NCBI GenBank assembly: GCA_028687035.1
Contig: JAQUAX010000020.1
Coordinates: forward strand, 1-53,548
Direction: 5' to 3'
Length of the DNA stretch: 53,548 bases
Source of the DNA: Dechloromonas sp.
GTDB taxonomy: Bacteria > Pseudomonadota > Gammaproteobacteria > Burkholderiales > Rhodocyclaceae
Shown here: positions 22,313 through 31,014 of the stretch, piece by piece
How the letters are laid out: each line of letters begins with the position of its first letter
Numbering within the stretch: the stretch's first letter is position 1
Program-made: the position numbers and the translations under genes
The notes under the pieces: model-generated
Databases searched by the model: none
Told to the model about the DNA's origin: nothing
Seen by the model: only the letters and a program-made list of their open reading frames with translations

Positions 22313-24466
22313 ATGTCCGCCATGAAGGCCAAATACCGTTTCATCGCCGCCATCGTCGTGCTCGCCCTGTTGATGACCGGGCCCTTCGTCGTCACCTCGC
22401 TGCTCGTCTGGCTCGACATGAAGGACGCCGAACGGACGATGCTGACCGAACTGCTGCTGTCCCGCCTGCCGGTCGGCACGCTGATGACGCTGTTCGGCTT
22501 CGCGATCGGCGCCGCGGTGCTGCACAAGCTGTTCAAGCAATACGTCGAGGGCCTGCTGCGCATGGCCGAGACGCTGCGCCTGATGCTCGGCGCCAACCGC
22601 GATTTCCGCGTGACCCCGGACGGGCCGCCGGAAGTCCGCCAGCTGGCGCAGGCGGCCAACGACCTGGCGGCGCAGCGCGACGCGCTGATGGACGACGTCG
22701 ATGCGCAGATCGCCCGCGCCAAGGCGTCGGTCGAGGAGGAAAAGAACCGGCTGGCCGCGCTGATGTCCGAACTGGCCCAGGCCGTCGTCGTCTGCAACCT
22801 GGACGGCCGCATCCTGCTCTACAACAACCGGGCCCGGTTGCAGTTCAAGGCGCTGGCCCAGGGCCCGACCTCGGTGTCGGGCGGCGCGCTGATCGGGCTC
22901 GGCCGCTCGATCTTCTCGATCCTCGACAAGGGCCAGGTCGAGCATGCGCGCGAGGTCATCGTGCAGCGCCTGGCGGCCGGCAAGATGCCGATGGCCCATT
23001 TCATCACGACGACGCGCGGCGGCCAGCTGCTGCGCGTGCAGATGGTGCCGGTGATGGCCGGCGAGGGCGGGCTGTCCGGCTACGTGCTGACCGTCGAGAA
23101 CATCACGCGCAGCATCGAGGAGGAGGAGCGCCGCGACCAGGCGCTGCACACGCTGACCCAGGGCAGCCGCTCGGCGATTGGCAACATCCGCGCCGCGGTC
23201 GCCAACCTGCTCGACTACCCGGACATGGAGCCGGAACTGCGCGAACGCTTCCTGCGCGTCATCGACGACGAGGTCGCGCGGCGCAGCGTGGTCATCGACC
23301 AGACGATGAGCCAGTTCTCCGACTCGATGAAGACGCGCTGGCCGCTCGAGGACATCCTCGGCATCGACGTCATCGCCGCCGCGCAGCGCCGCATCGAGGA
23401 CAAGCTGAAGCTGCCGACCAAGACCGAGGAACTCGACGACGCGCTGTGGATGCGCGCCGACAGCTACTCGCTGATCTTCGCGCTCGGCTTCCTGGCCTCC
23501 AAGCTGCAGGACCACTACGCGCCGCGCGAGCTGCGCTTCCGGCTGAGTTCGGAAGGCAGGCTGGCCTACCTCGACCTGATCTGGTCCGGCCCGGCGATGT
23601 CGTCCGAGACCTTCTACACCTGGGAAATGGAAGTCATGCAGTTCGGCAGCGAAACCTCGCCGCTGACGCTGCGCGAGGTCATCGACCGGCACGGCGGCGA
23701 AATCTGGTACCAGCGCGAGAAGGCGGCACACCGCGCCTTCTTCCGCTTCGTGCTGCCGGTCGCCACGCCGGAGACCGAGGCGGCGCCCGAGGAGCGCCGC
23801 GTCACCGGCCGTCCCGAATACTACGATTTCGACCTGTTCAAGTTCGAGGATGCGTCGATCGACCTCGACCGCAAGCTGTCGGAACTGGCCTATACGGTGT
23901 TCGACACCGAGACGACCGGGCTGGAGCCGTCGAACGGCGACGAGATCATCCAGATCGGCGCGGCGCGCATCGTCAACAACCGGCTGTTGCGCCAGGAAGT
24001 GTTCAACCAGATCGTCGATCCCGAGCGCCCGCTGCGCCCGGAAGGCATCCCGATCCACGGCATCACCGAGGACATGGTGCGCGGCCAGCCGACGATCGAC
24101 GTCGTGCTGCCGGCTTTCCACGAATTCTGCGAGGAGACCGTGCTGATCGCGCACAACGCGGCCTTCGACATGCGCTTCCTGCAGCTGAAGGAGGAGCGCA
24201 CCGGCATCCGTTTCGGGCAGCCGGTGCTCGACACGCTGCTGCTGTCGGCCGTCGCCCATCCCAACCAGGAGTCGCACAAGCTCGACGACATCATGACCCG
24301 GCTGGGCGTCGTCATCGGCAAGCGGCACAACGCGCTGGAGGATGCGCTGGCGACCGGCGAGGTGTTCCTGAAGCTGGTGCCGCTGCTCGAGGAGCAGGGC
24401 ATCGTCACCGTGCGCCAGGCGCTCGAGGCGTCGGAGAAGACCTACTTCGCCCGGGTCAAGTACTGA
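22313..24466 (+). CDS. Membrane HAMP-PAS-dead-kinase protein fused to a DEDDh 3'-5' exonuclease domain
   Basis: A 717-residue protein combining a sensor front end with a nuclease. Two membrane helices (about 10-32 and 48-67) enclose a very short periplasmic loop. HAMP and coiled coil follow to about 140, then a PAS domain (LMSELAQAVVVCNLDGRILLYN). The region about 275-480 is laid out like HisKA-HATPase but the H-box histidine is missing (TLTQGSRSAIGN). Residues about 525-695 are a DnaQ-like exonuclease with all five residues: D531 and E533 (FDTETTG), D619 (HNAAFD), H672 and D677 (HNALED). It is probably a membrane-anchored exonuclease whose activity is gated by the sensor part. The first ATG (22313) was taken; 22322 is possible. 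Confidence 0.85.
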   Translation: MSAMKAKYRFIAAIVVLALLMTGPFVVTSLLVWLDMKDAERTMLTELLLSRLPVGTLMTLFGFAIGAAVLHKLFKQYVEGLLRMAETLRLMLGANRDFRVTPDGPPEVRQLAQAANDLAAQRDALMDDVDAQIARAKASVEEEKNRLAALMSELAQAVVVCNLDGRILLYNNRARLQFKALAQGPTSVSGGALIGLGRSIFSILDKGQVEHAREVIVQRLAAGKMPMAHFITTTRGGQLLRVQMVPVMAGEGGLSGYVLTVENITRSIEEEERRDQALHTLTQGSRSAIGNIRAAVANLLDYPDMEPELRERFLRVIDDEVARRSVVIDQTMSQFSDSMKTRWPLEDILGIDVIAAAQRRIEDKLKLPTKTEELDDALWMRADSYSLIFALGFLASKLQDHYAPRELRFRLSSEGRLAYLDLIWSGPAMSSETFYTWEMEVMQFGSETSPLTLREVIDRHGGEIWYQREKAAHRAFFRFVLPVATPETEAAPEERRVTGRPEYYDFDLFKFEDASIDLDRKLSELAYTVFDTETTGLEPSNGDEIIQIGAARIVNNRLLRQEVFNQIVDPERPLRPEGIPIHGITEDMVRGQPTIDVVLPAFHEFCEETVLIAHNAAFDMRFLQLKEERTGIRFGQPVLDTLLLSAVAHPNQESHKLDDIMTRLGVVIGKRHNALEDALATGEVFLKLVPLLEEQGIVTVRQALEASEKTYFARVKY

Positions 24467-24467
24467 G

Positions 24468-25508
24468 ATGCACAACGCCCTGCTGTCGCGCTGCGCCCAG
24501 TTGTCCGGCCTGGCCGCCGAGGTCGACGGGCTCTACGAGATCGATGCGGCGCCCGGACTGGCCGCGCGGATGCGCACGCTGCTGTGCCAGGTGGTCGCTG
24601 CCGATCTCGGCGGCGAGGTCGCGACGCGACTGGTTTCCGCCTGCAGCGACCGGTTGACCGCGCGCGTCATCGATCTCTGCGCCGCCCGCCACCGCCTGCC
24701 GCCGGTCGCCTGGTGCTGGCTGGCGCTCGGCTCCGAGGGGCGGCACGAGCAGACCTTCGTCACCGACCAGGATAACGGCCTGGTCTTCAGCGCGGCCGAT
24801 GCCCGCGAGGCCGACGCGCTGCGCGCGCTGTTCCTGCCGTTCGCGCAGGAGGTCAACCGGCGTCTCGCCGACTGCGGCTTTGCGCTGTGCAGCGGCGGCA
24901 TCATGGCCGGCAATCCGGCCTGGTGCCTGTCGCTGGACGAATGGCGCGAACGTTTCATCGAATGGGTCCGCGTGCCCGACCCGCAGGCGCTGCTCAATGC
25001 CAGCATCTTCTTCGACCTGCGCCCGCTGCACGGCCAGCTGTCGCTCGGCGAGGAACTGCGCAGCCTGGTGCTGGCGCTGACCGCCGACACGCCGTCCTTC
25101 CTGCACCTGATGGGCGCCAACGCGCTGCAGGCCGAGGCGCCGCTGAACTTCCGCGGCGACATCGCCGTGGCGGGCGAGGGGACGCTGGACCTGAAGAAGT
25201 TCGGCAGCCGGATTTTCGTCGATGCCGCGCGCATCTTCGCGCTGGCCCGCGGCATCCGCGCCGTGCACACGGCCGACCGCCTGCGCGCGGCCGGGGGGCA
25301 GGACGGGGCGGCCTGGCTCGACGTGGCCGCCGCCAACACCGCATTCTCGCTGCTGATGCGCCTGCGCCTGATCGACCAGCTGGCCGGCGGCGACGGCCAG
25401 ACGCTGCGCCCGGCGGCGCTCAACGAGATGGACCGCGCGCTGCTGCGCGCCGCGCTGCACCAGGCCCGACGCCTGCAGCAGCGGATCAGGATGGATTATT
25501 CGTTATGA
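24468..25508 (+). CDS. DUF294 nucleotidyltransferase-like protein, short form
   Basis: A 346-residue protein with a DUF294 nucleotidyltransferase-like domain (GSEGRHEQTFVTDQDN starting near residue 88, the GS motif and paired acidic residues of GlnD-type transferases) followed by the DUF294_C helical substrate-binding-like domain. It lacks the cNMP and CBS modules of its neighbour, to which the shared part is closely similar, so the two are paralogues. It begins one base after the fusion-protein stop and overlaps the next start (ATGA). DUF294 proteins are believed to be signal-transduction proteins possibly transferring nucleotides; the target is unknown. Confidence 0.88.
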   Translation: MHNALLSRCAQLSGLAAEVDGLYEIDAAPGLAARMRTLLCQVVAADLGGEVATRLVSACSDRLTARVIDLCAARHRLPPVAWCWLALGSEGRHEQTFVTDQDNGLVFSAADAREADALRALFLPFAQEVNRRLADCGFALCSGGIMAGNPAWCLSLDEWRERFIEWVRVPDPQALLNASIFFDLRPLHGQLSLGEELRSLVLALTADTPSFLHLMGANALQAEAPLNFRGDIAVAGEGTLDLKKFGSRIFVDAARIFALARGIRAVHTADRLRAAGGQDGAAWLDVAAANTAFSLLMRLRLIDQLAGGDGQTLRPAALNEMDRALLRAALHQARRLQQRIRMDYSL

Positions 25509-27508
25509 ACAAAAAGGGGGAAGCCGTGGAACAGCAGCAGGAAAAGGGAAAAGTCGCGATGGAAAAACTCGCGATCGGCACGATCGAGGCGGCATTGCGC
25601 CAGGACGGCCGTCGCCGGCTGGCCGGCCAGACGCTGGCCTTCCTGAGGAAGCACGCGCCATTCGACAAGATGCAGCCGGCGGCGCTGGAGTTCTTCGCCG
25701 AGCGGGCGCAGGTCGCCTTCTATCCGGCGGGCAGCGGCATCGTCGGCCCCGACTCGGGCAATGTCCGCTATTTCTACCTGATCGAAACGGGCAAGGTGCA
25801 GGCGCGCCAGGCCGGCGAAGTCACCGTCACCGAATATTCCATCCTCAGCCTCGGCCCGGGCGAGAGCTTCCCGATCGGCGCGGTGACGGCGGGCCGGCCG
25901 TCCACCAACCTCTACACCGCGGTCGAGGATACCTTCTGCTACCAGCTGCCGGCCGAGGACTTCCTGGCGCTGGTCGCGAGCAGCCCGGAATTCAACCTGT
26001 TCTGCACGCAATACATCGCCAGCCTGCTCGACCAGTCGCGGCGCCAGCTGCAGCAGCAGTTCGCGCAGAAGGCGAGCGAGCAGCAGACGCTGAACTCGCC
26101 GCTGTCCGGCATCGGTTCGCGGACGCCGGTCAGCGTTCCGCCGGACATGCCGCTGCGCGCCGCGCTGGAAACGATGGCCAGGGCCGGCGTCGGCTCGCTG
26201 GTCGTCGCCGGCGACAACGGCCGGCCGGTCGGCGTGTTCACCCGCTCCGACCTGCTCGAGCGCGTCGTGCTCGCCGATCTGCCGCACAGCGTGCCGATCG
26301 CCGACGCGATGTCGCCCGATCCCTTCATGCTCGAGGAACATGCGACCGCCTACGACGCGATGCTGGCGATGGCGACGCACGGCATCCGCCACGTGCTGGT
26401 CACCGATGCCGAAGGGCGGCTGACCGGCGTCGTCTCGGAGCGCGACTTGTTCTCGCTGCAGCGCGTCGGCCTGCGCCAGATCCGCCAGGCGATCGAGGGG
26501 GCCAACCACATCGAGGCGCTGCAGCACGCCGCGGCCGACGTCCGCCAGCTGGCCTTCAACATGCTGGCCCAGGGCATCGGCGCCGAGCAGCTGACGCAGT
26601 TCATCTCGGCGCTCAACGATGCGCTGACCCGGCGCATCATCCAGCTGAACCTCGAGCGCCATCCGTTCGAGGGCATCGACTGGACCTGGCTGGCCTTCGG
26701 TTCGGAAGGGCGCGACGAACAGACCTTCAGTACCGACCAGGACAACGGCATCGTCTTCCTGCCGCCGGCCGGCGGCGACGCGGAAGCGCTCAGGGAACGT
26801 TTCCTGGCCTTCGCCCGCGACGTCAACAACGATCTCGACCGCTGCGGTTTCCCGCTGTGCAAGGGCAACATCATGGCGAGCAATCCGCAGTGGTGCCTGA
26901 CCCTGGACGAGTGGAAGGAGCGTTTCGCGCAGTGGGTCCGCGTGCCGCAGCCGGAGGCGCTGCTCAACGCGACGATCTTCTTCGATTTCCGCCCGCTGTA
27001 CGGCAGGACGGAACTGTCCGACGCGATGCGCCGCCACCTGCTCGACCTCGCCGCGACCCAGCCGGTCTTCCTGCGCGCGATGGCGCACAACGCGCTCGAC
27101 GTCGAACCGCCGCTCGGCAAGATCCGCGATTTCGTCACCGACCTCGAGCCGGATCATCCGGGCAAGATCGACCTGAAGAAATACGGTTCGCGCATCTTCG
27201 TCGATGTCGCGCGCATCTACGCGCTGGCCAGCGGCGTGCACAACACCAACTCGACCCAGCGCCTGCGGCTGGCCGCCCAGCGCCTGTCGATCCGCGGCGA
27301 CGAGATCAACGCGGTGATCGATGCGCTGAACTTCATCCAGCTGCTGCGGCTGCAGCACCAGTATCTGGAGGGCGAGCCGGGCGTCCAGGGCGACAACCTG
27401 ATCGACCCGGAAAAGCTCAACGAGCTGGACCGCCGGATCCTGAAGGAATCCTTCCGCCAGGCCCGCAAGATCCAGATGCGCCTGAAGCTCGACTACCAGG
27501 TGAACTAG
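25505..27508 (+). CDS. cNMP-binding/CBS/DUF294 nucleotidyltransferase-like signalling protein
   Basis: A 667-residue cytoplasmic protein. A cyclic-nucleotide-binding-like domain spans about 50-165, two CBS motifs about 205-258 and 265-320, the DUF294 nucleotidyltransferase domain about 330-480 (GSEGRDEQTFSTDQDN at 399-414) and DUF294_C the rest. This is the usual architecture of the family, found beside acetate symporters in many proteobacteria. CBS pairs bind adenylates, so it could sense AMP produced by Acs; that is inference. The ATG at 25505 overlaps the preceding stop; a second start at 25559 (MEKLAIG) is possible. Confidence 0.9.
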   Translation: MNKKGEAVEQQQEKGKVAMEKLAIGTIEAALRQDGRRRLAGQTLAFLRKHAPFDKMQPAALEFFAERAQVAFYPAGSGIVGPDSGNVRYFYLIETGKVQARQAGEVTVTEYSILSLGPGESFPIGAVTAGRPSTNLYTAVEDTFCYQLPAEDFLALVASSPEFNLFCTQYIASLLDQSRRQLQQQFAQKASEQQTLNSPLSGIGSRTPVSVPPDMPLRAALETMARAGVGSLVVAGDNGRPVGVFTRSDLLERVVLADLPHSVPIADAMSPDPFMLEEHATAYDAMLAMATHGIRHVLVTDAEGRLTGVVSERDLFSLQRVGLRQIRQAIEGANHIEALQHAAADVRQLAFNMLAQGIGAEQLTQFISALNDALTRRIIQLNLERHPFEGIDWTWLAFGSEGRDEQTFSTDQDNGIVFLPPAGGDAEALRERFLAFARDVNNDLDRCGFPLCKGNIMASNPQWCLTLDEWKERFAQWVRVPQPEALLNATIFFDFRPLYGRTELSDAMRRHLLDLAATQPVFLRAMAHNALDVEPPLGKIRDFVTDLEPDHPGKIDLKKYGSRIFVDVARIYALASGVHNTNSTQRLRLAAQRLSIRGDEINAVIDALNFIQLLRLQHQYLEGEPGVQGDNLIDPEKLNELDRRILKESFRQARKIQMRLKLDYQVN

Positions 27509-27509
27509 C

Positions 27510-28175
27510 ATGCGCAGCCTGAAAAAATTCCTGTTCAGGGACAGCGGGCCGGCCGCGCTGGCCGACGACGTGCGGGCAGCGCTCGACGCCTGGCGCGCCG
27601 TGCCGGAACCCCGGTTCGACGACCTGCATTTCCATACCCGCTATGTCGTCGTCGATATCGTCAGCACCGGCTTCGATCCCGGCAGCGACGCGCTGCTCGG
27701 CATCGCCGCCTGCAGCGTCGAGCGCGGTGTGCTGCATCCGGACGGCGCGCTGTTCATCGACCTGCGCCCGGAAAATGCCGATCCCGCCGCGGTCGACCGC
27801 CAGCTGGCGGCCTTTCTGCTGTTCCTCGCCAAGGCGCCGCTGGTCACCTACCACGTCTCCTACGTCGGCGGCTTCCTGAAGCGGGTGTTCCGCGAACGGC
27901 TCGGCATCGATTTCGAGCCGGCCTGGATCGATCTCGCGTGGCTGCTGCCGTCGATGTTCGAGGAGCGGAGCCACCAGCTGATGCCGCTCGACCAGTGGCT
28001 CGAGCTGTTCGGTCTCGACGGCGGGGAAGGGCGGCGCGACGCGATGGCGAACACGCTGCTGCTCGCCCGGATCTTCCAGATGCTGCTGGTGCGTGCGGTC
28101 GGCAAGCAGATCGATACCGCCGCCCGGCTGGTCGAGGAGTCCCGCGCCAGCACCTTCCTGCGCCGCACCCACTGA
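27510..28175 (+). CDS. Catalytically degenerate DnaQ-like exonuclease-fold protein
   Basis: A 221-residue protein with the DEDDh exonuclease fold but without its active site. In motif I only D49 is left (VVVDIVSTGFDP; the glutamate is V51). In motif II the aspartate position is G120 (YHVSYVGGFLKR). In motif III the histidine and aspartate are replaced by R and N (RRDAMANTL). The intact counterpart is the C-terminal domain of the fusion protein two genes upstream. It starts one base after the preceding stop codon. It may be a regulatory or nucleic-acid-binding relative rather than a nuclease. Confidence 0.8.
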   Translation: MRSLKKFLFRDSGPAALADDVRAALDAWRAVPEPRFDDLHFHTRYVVVDIVSTGFDPGSDALLGIAACSVERGVLHPDGALFIDLRPENADPAAVDRQLAAFLLFLAKAPLVTYHVSYVGGFLKRVFRERLGIDFEPAWIDLAWLLPSMFEERSHQLMPLDQWLELFGLDGGEGRRDAMANTLLLARIFQMLLVRAVGKQIDTAARLVEESRASTFLRRTH

Positions 28176-28296
28176 GCCGCCCGCCCCGTCGCCCGGGGCG
28201 GCCCGGCGGGAAGCGGTATACTCCGTGCCTCGGCCCGACGGCGACGCGTTCCGCGTTTGCCTGCAGGGGCCGCCCGAACAGGATGCCCATTCGTCG

Positions 28297-30336
28297 ATGA
28301 TGTCAGGACTGAGCCGGCTGCAGCGATACTACCTCTACTACACGGGGTGTTTCCTGCTGTTCATCGCCACGCTGGCCGTGCTCGAACAGCAGGGCATGCC
28401 GCCGCGCTGGGTCGGCTACGCGCTGCTCTTCTTCACGATCTCGATGTACGCGGTGATCGGCGTCGTCAGCCGGACTTCGGACGTCTCCGAGTATTACGTC
28501 GCCGGGCGGCGGGTGCCGGCCTTCTTCAACGGCATGGCGACCGGCGCCGACTGGATGAGCGCGGCGTCCTTCATGGGCCTGGCCGGCACGCTGTACCTGT
28601 CGGGCTTCCAGGGGCTGGCCTACGTGATCGGCTGGACCGGCGGCTTCGTGCTGGTCGCGCTCTTGCTCGCGCCCTACCTGCGCCGTTTCGGGCAATACAC
28701 GATCCCCGACTTCTTCGCCGCCCGCTACGGCGGCACGCCGATCCGGCTGGTCGCGGTCGGCGCCGCGATCCTCGCCTCTTTCGTCTATGTCGTCGCGCAG
28801 ATCTACGGCGTCGGTGTCATCACCAGCCGCTTCGTCAGCCTGCAGTTCGAGATCGGCGTCTTCGTCGGCCTCGCCGGCATCCTTGTCTGCTCCTTCCTCG
28901 GCGGCATGCGCGCGGTGACCTGGACGCAGGTCGCGCAGTACCTGATCCTGATCGTCGCCTACGTGACGCCGGTCGCCATCCTGTCCTACAACGTGACCGG
29001 CAACCCGGTGCCGCAGCTGGTCTATGGCGACGTGCTGCAGCAGGTGACCCGGCTCGAGACGAGGCTGTTCGACATGCCGGCCGAGCTCGAGGCGCGCCGG
29101 CTGTACCGCGAGCGGGCCGATCTCTACGCCCAGAAGATCATGCAGCTGCCCCATTCGCTGACCCAGGAGCGCGACCAGCTGTCGGTGCGGATCAACGAAC
29201 TGAAGGCGAGCGACGCCCAGATGCGCGATATCGTCGCCCTCGAGCGGCAGCGCCGCGAACTGCCGCTCGATCCCGAGCAGGCGCGGGTGCGCTGGGAAAA
29301 TGCGATGTTTACCGCGGTCGACCGCAGCCAGCGCCCGATTCACCATGCCGAGGCCTTCCCCGGCGACGATCCGGAAAAGCAGCGCATCCAGCAGATCAAC
29401 TTCCTGGCGCTGATTTTCTGCCTGACCATCGGTACCGCCGCGCTGCCGCACGTGCTGATCCGCTACTACACGACGCCGACGGTGCGCGAGGCGCGCGAGT
29501 CGGTGCTCTGGTCGCTGATCTTCATCCTGGCCCTGTACATCACCGCGCCGGCCTACGCGGTGTTCGCCAAGCTCGAGGTGCTGTCGCACCTGGCCGAGAT
29601 TCCGATCGCCAAGCTGCCGGGCTGGGTCGCCGCGTGGACCAAGGTCGGGCTGGTCAACATCGAGGACATCAACGGCGACGGCATCCTGCAGCTGGCCGAA
29701 CTGTCGATGAACCCGGACGTCATCGTGCTGGCGACGCCGGAAATCGCCGGCATGCCCTATGTCGTTTCCGGCCTGGTCGCCGCCGGCGGCCTGGCCGCGG
29801 CGCTGTCGACCGCAGACGGCCTGCTGCTGACCATCACCAGTGCGCTGTCGCACGATGTGTACTACCGCATCTTCCGGCCCAACGCCTCGACGCAGTTCCG
29901 GCTGGTGATCTCGAAATCCCTGCTGCTCGTCGTCGCCGTGCTGGCGGCGACCGTCGCCGCCCAGAAGCCGGGGACCATCCTGTCGATGGTCGCCTGGGCT
30001 TTCTCGATCGCCGGTTCGGCCTTCTTCCCGGCGCTGGTGCTCGGCATCTTCTGGGCCCGGGCGACCCGCGCCGGCGCGCTGGCCGGCATGCTGACCGGCA
30101 TGTTGCTCAGCATCTATTACATCCTGCGCGTCGAGTTCGACAGCATTCCGTGGCTGGGCATCAGCGGTTTCCGGATGGAGCCCTGGTTCCACGTCCAGTC
30201 GACGTCGGCCGGACTGTTCGGCATCGTCGCCGGCTTTGCGACCATCGTCGTGGTCAGCCTGATCACCCGCCCCGATCCGCAGGCCGTCGATTTCCTGAAG
30301 CGGATCCGTTACCGTAACGGGGGCGGGCATGCCTGA
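28297..30336 (+). CDS. Sodium:solute symporter, acetate-type large subunit (VC_2705 family)
   Basis: A 679-residue SLC5-family transporter with about 13 membrane helices. Conserved segments include YYVAGRRVPAFFNGMATGAD, FGQYTIPDFFAARYGG and GGLAAALSTADGLLLT. A hydrophilic insertion of about 120 residues (roughly 235-365) separates helix groups, as in the VC_2705/TIGR03648 large-subunit family. An EF-hand-like loop DINGDGILQLAE lies at 457-468. Partnership with the DUF4212 gene, which overlaps by 8 bp, supports the assignment. Context with acs and a CrbS-like sensor suggests acetate or a similar short carboxylate as substrate. Start ATG at 28297 or 28300; no strong ribosome binding site. Confidence 0.9.
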   Translation: MMSGLSRLQRYYLYYTGCFLLFIATLAVLEQQGMPPRWVGYALLFFTISMYAVIGVVSRTSDVSEYYVAGRRVPAFFNGMATGADWMSAASFMGLAGTLYLSGFQGLAYVIGWTGGFVLVALLLAPYLRRFGQYTIPDFFAARYGGTPIRLVAVGAAILASFVYVVAQIYGVGVITSRFVSLQFEIGVFVGLAGILVCSFLGGMRAVTWTQVAQYLILIVAYVTPVAILSYNVTGNPVPQLVYGDVLQQVTRLETRLFDMPAELEARRLYRERADLYAQKIMQLPHSLTQERDQLSVRINELKASDAQMRDIVALERQRRELPLDPEQARVRWENAMFTAVDRSQRPIHHAEAFPGDDPEKQRIQQINFLALIFCLTIGTAALPHVLIRYYTTPTVREARESVLWSLIFILALYITAPAYAVFAKLEVLSHLAEIPIAKLPGWVAAWTKVGLVNIEDINGDGILQLAELSMNPDVIVLATPEIAGMPYVVSGLVAAGGLAAALSTADGLLLTITSALSHDVYYRIFRPNASTQFRLVISKSLLLVVAVLAATVAAQKPGTILSMVAWAFSIAGSAFFPALVLGIFWARATRAGALAGMLTGMLLSIYYILRVEFDSIPWLGISGFRMEPWFHVQSTSAGLFGIVAGFATIVVVSLITRPDPQAVDFLKRIRYRNGGGHA

Positions 30337-30577
30337 GTCCGGCGCACACTGGCGCAAGACGCGCCGCCTGACCGTCGGCCTGCTGCTCGTCTGGCTGTTC
30401 GTCACCTTCGGACTCGGCTGCTTCGCCATCGAGCTGAACGCCTTCGTCTTCGCCGGTTTTCCGCTCGGTTTCTACATGGGAGCGCAGGGCGTGCTGGTGA
30501 TCTACCTGGCGATCATCTGGTACTACAACCGCCGGATGCGCCAGCTCGACGCCGAATACCACCTCGAGGACGAATGA
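30329..30577 (+). CDS. DUF4212 symporter small subunit
   Basis: An 82-residue protein with two membrane helices (LLLVWLFVTFGLGCFAIEL and GVLVIYLAIIWYYN). The hallmark GFPLGFYMGAQG between the helices and the end RRMRQLDAEYHLEDE match the DUF4212/TIGR03647 solute:sodium symporter small subunit. It starts inside the last codons of the large-subunit gene and its stop overlaps the next start, so all three are coupled. Confidence 0.93.
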   Translation: MPESGAHWRKTRRLTVGLLLVWLFVTFGLGCFAIELNAFVFAGFPLGFYMGAQGVLVIYLAIIWYYNRRMRQLDAEYHLEDE

Positions 30578-30849
30578 GCGCAGCCGGTTTCGCGATCGGC
30601 GCGCTGCGCGCCCTGGTCGAAATGCTCGGCCTGTGCCTGATCGGGCAGGGCATGCTGCACGTACTGGCCGGTCCGGGCCGCCGGAGCAATACGATCTACG
30701 CGCTGTTCGAACTGCTGACCCGGCCGCCGCGCCGGCTGGTCGCCGCCTGCCTGCCACGGGAAAGCTCGCCGGCACTGGTCGGCGCAAGCACGTTCGTCGC
30801 GCTGTTCGCGTTATGGATAGCACTCGCCTGGTGCAAAAAGTTTGTTTGA
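30574..30849 (+). CDS. Small membrane protein of unknown function
   Basis: A 91-residue protein with an N-terminal hydrophobic segment (LVEMLGLCLIGQGMLHVL), a basic central part containing YALFELLTRPPRRL, and a C-terminal membrane helix (STFVALFALWIALAWC). I recognise no family. Its ATG overlaps the DUF4212 stop, so it belongs to the symporter operon. The stop codon overlaps the putative -35 element of the tRNA-Ser promoter. Confidence 0.75.
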   Translation: MSAAGFAIGALRALVEMLGLCLIGQGMLHVLAGPGRRSNTIYALFELLTRPPRRLVAACLPRESSPALVGASTFVALFALWIALAWCKKFV

Positions 30850-30873
30850 CGCCTCACCGCTTTCGGCTATAAT
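30846..30873 (+). promoter_or_regulatory. Promoter of tRNA-Ser
   Basis: TTGACG (30846-30851) and TATAAT (30868-30873) are separated by 16 bp and lie 11 bp upstream of the tRNA. The -10 box is a perfect consensus. Confidence 0.75.
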
Positions 30874-30884
30874 GCGCGGCTTCC

Positions 30885-30975
30885 GGAGAGGTGGATGAGC
30901 GGTTTAAGTCGCACGCCTGGAAAGCGTGTTCAGGATAATATCCTGACGGGGGTTCGAATCCCCCCCTCTCCGCCA
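30885..30975 (+). tRNA. tRNA-Ser(GGA)
   Basis: The 91-nt class II tRNA has acceptor stem GGAGAGG/CCTCTCC, anticodon arm CACGC-CTGGAAA-GCGTG with anticodon GGA, a long variable arm (TCAGGATAATATCCTGA) and a T arm GGGGGTTCGAATCCCCC. The CCA end is encoded. The sequence beyond it is AT-richer, as often seen where elements have integrated at tRNA genes. Confidence 0.97.
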
Positions 30976-30984
30976 GGATTCCCA

Positions 30985-31014
30985 AAGCCCTGATTTTTCA
31001 ATCAGGGCTTTTTT
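30985..31014 (+). terminator. Terminator of tRNA-Ser
   Basis: AAGCCCTGATT and AATCAGGGCTT form an 11-bp stem around TTTC, continuing into a run of six T. It lies 10 bp after the tRNA. Confidence 0.9.
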
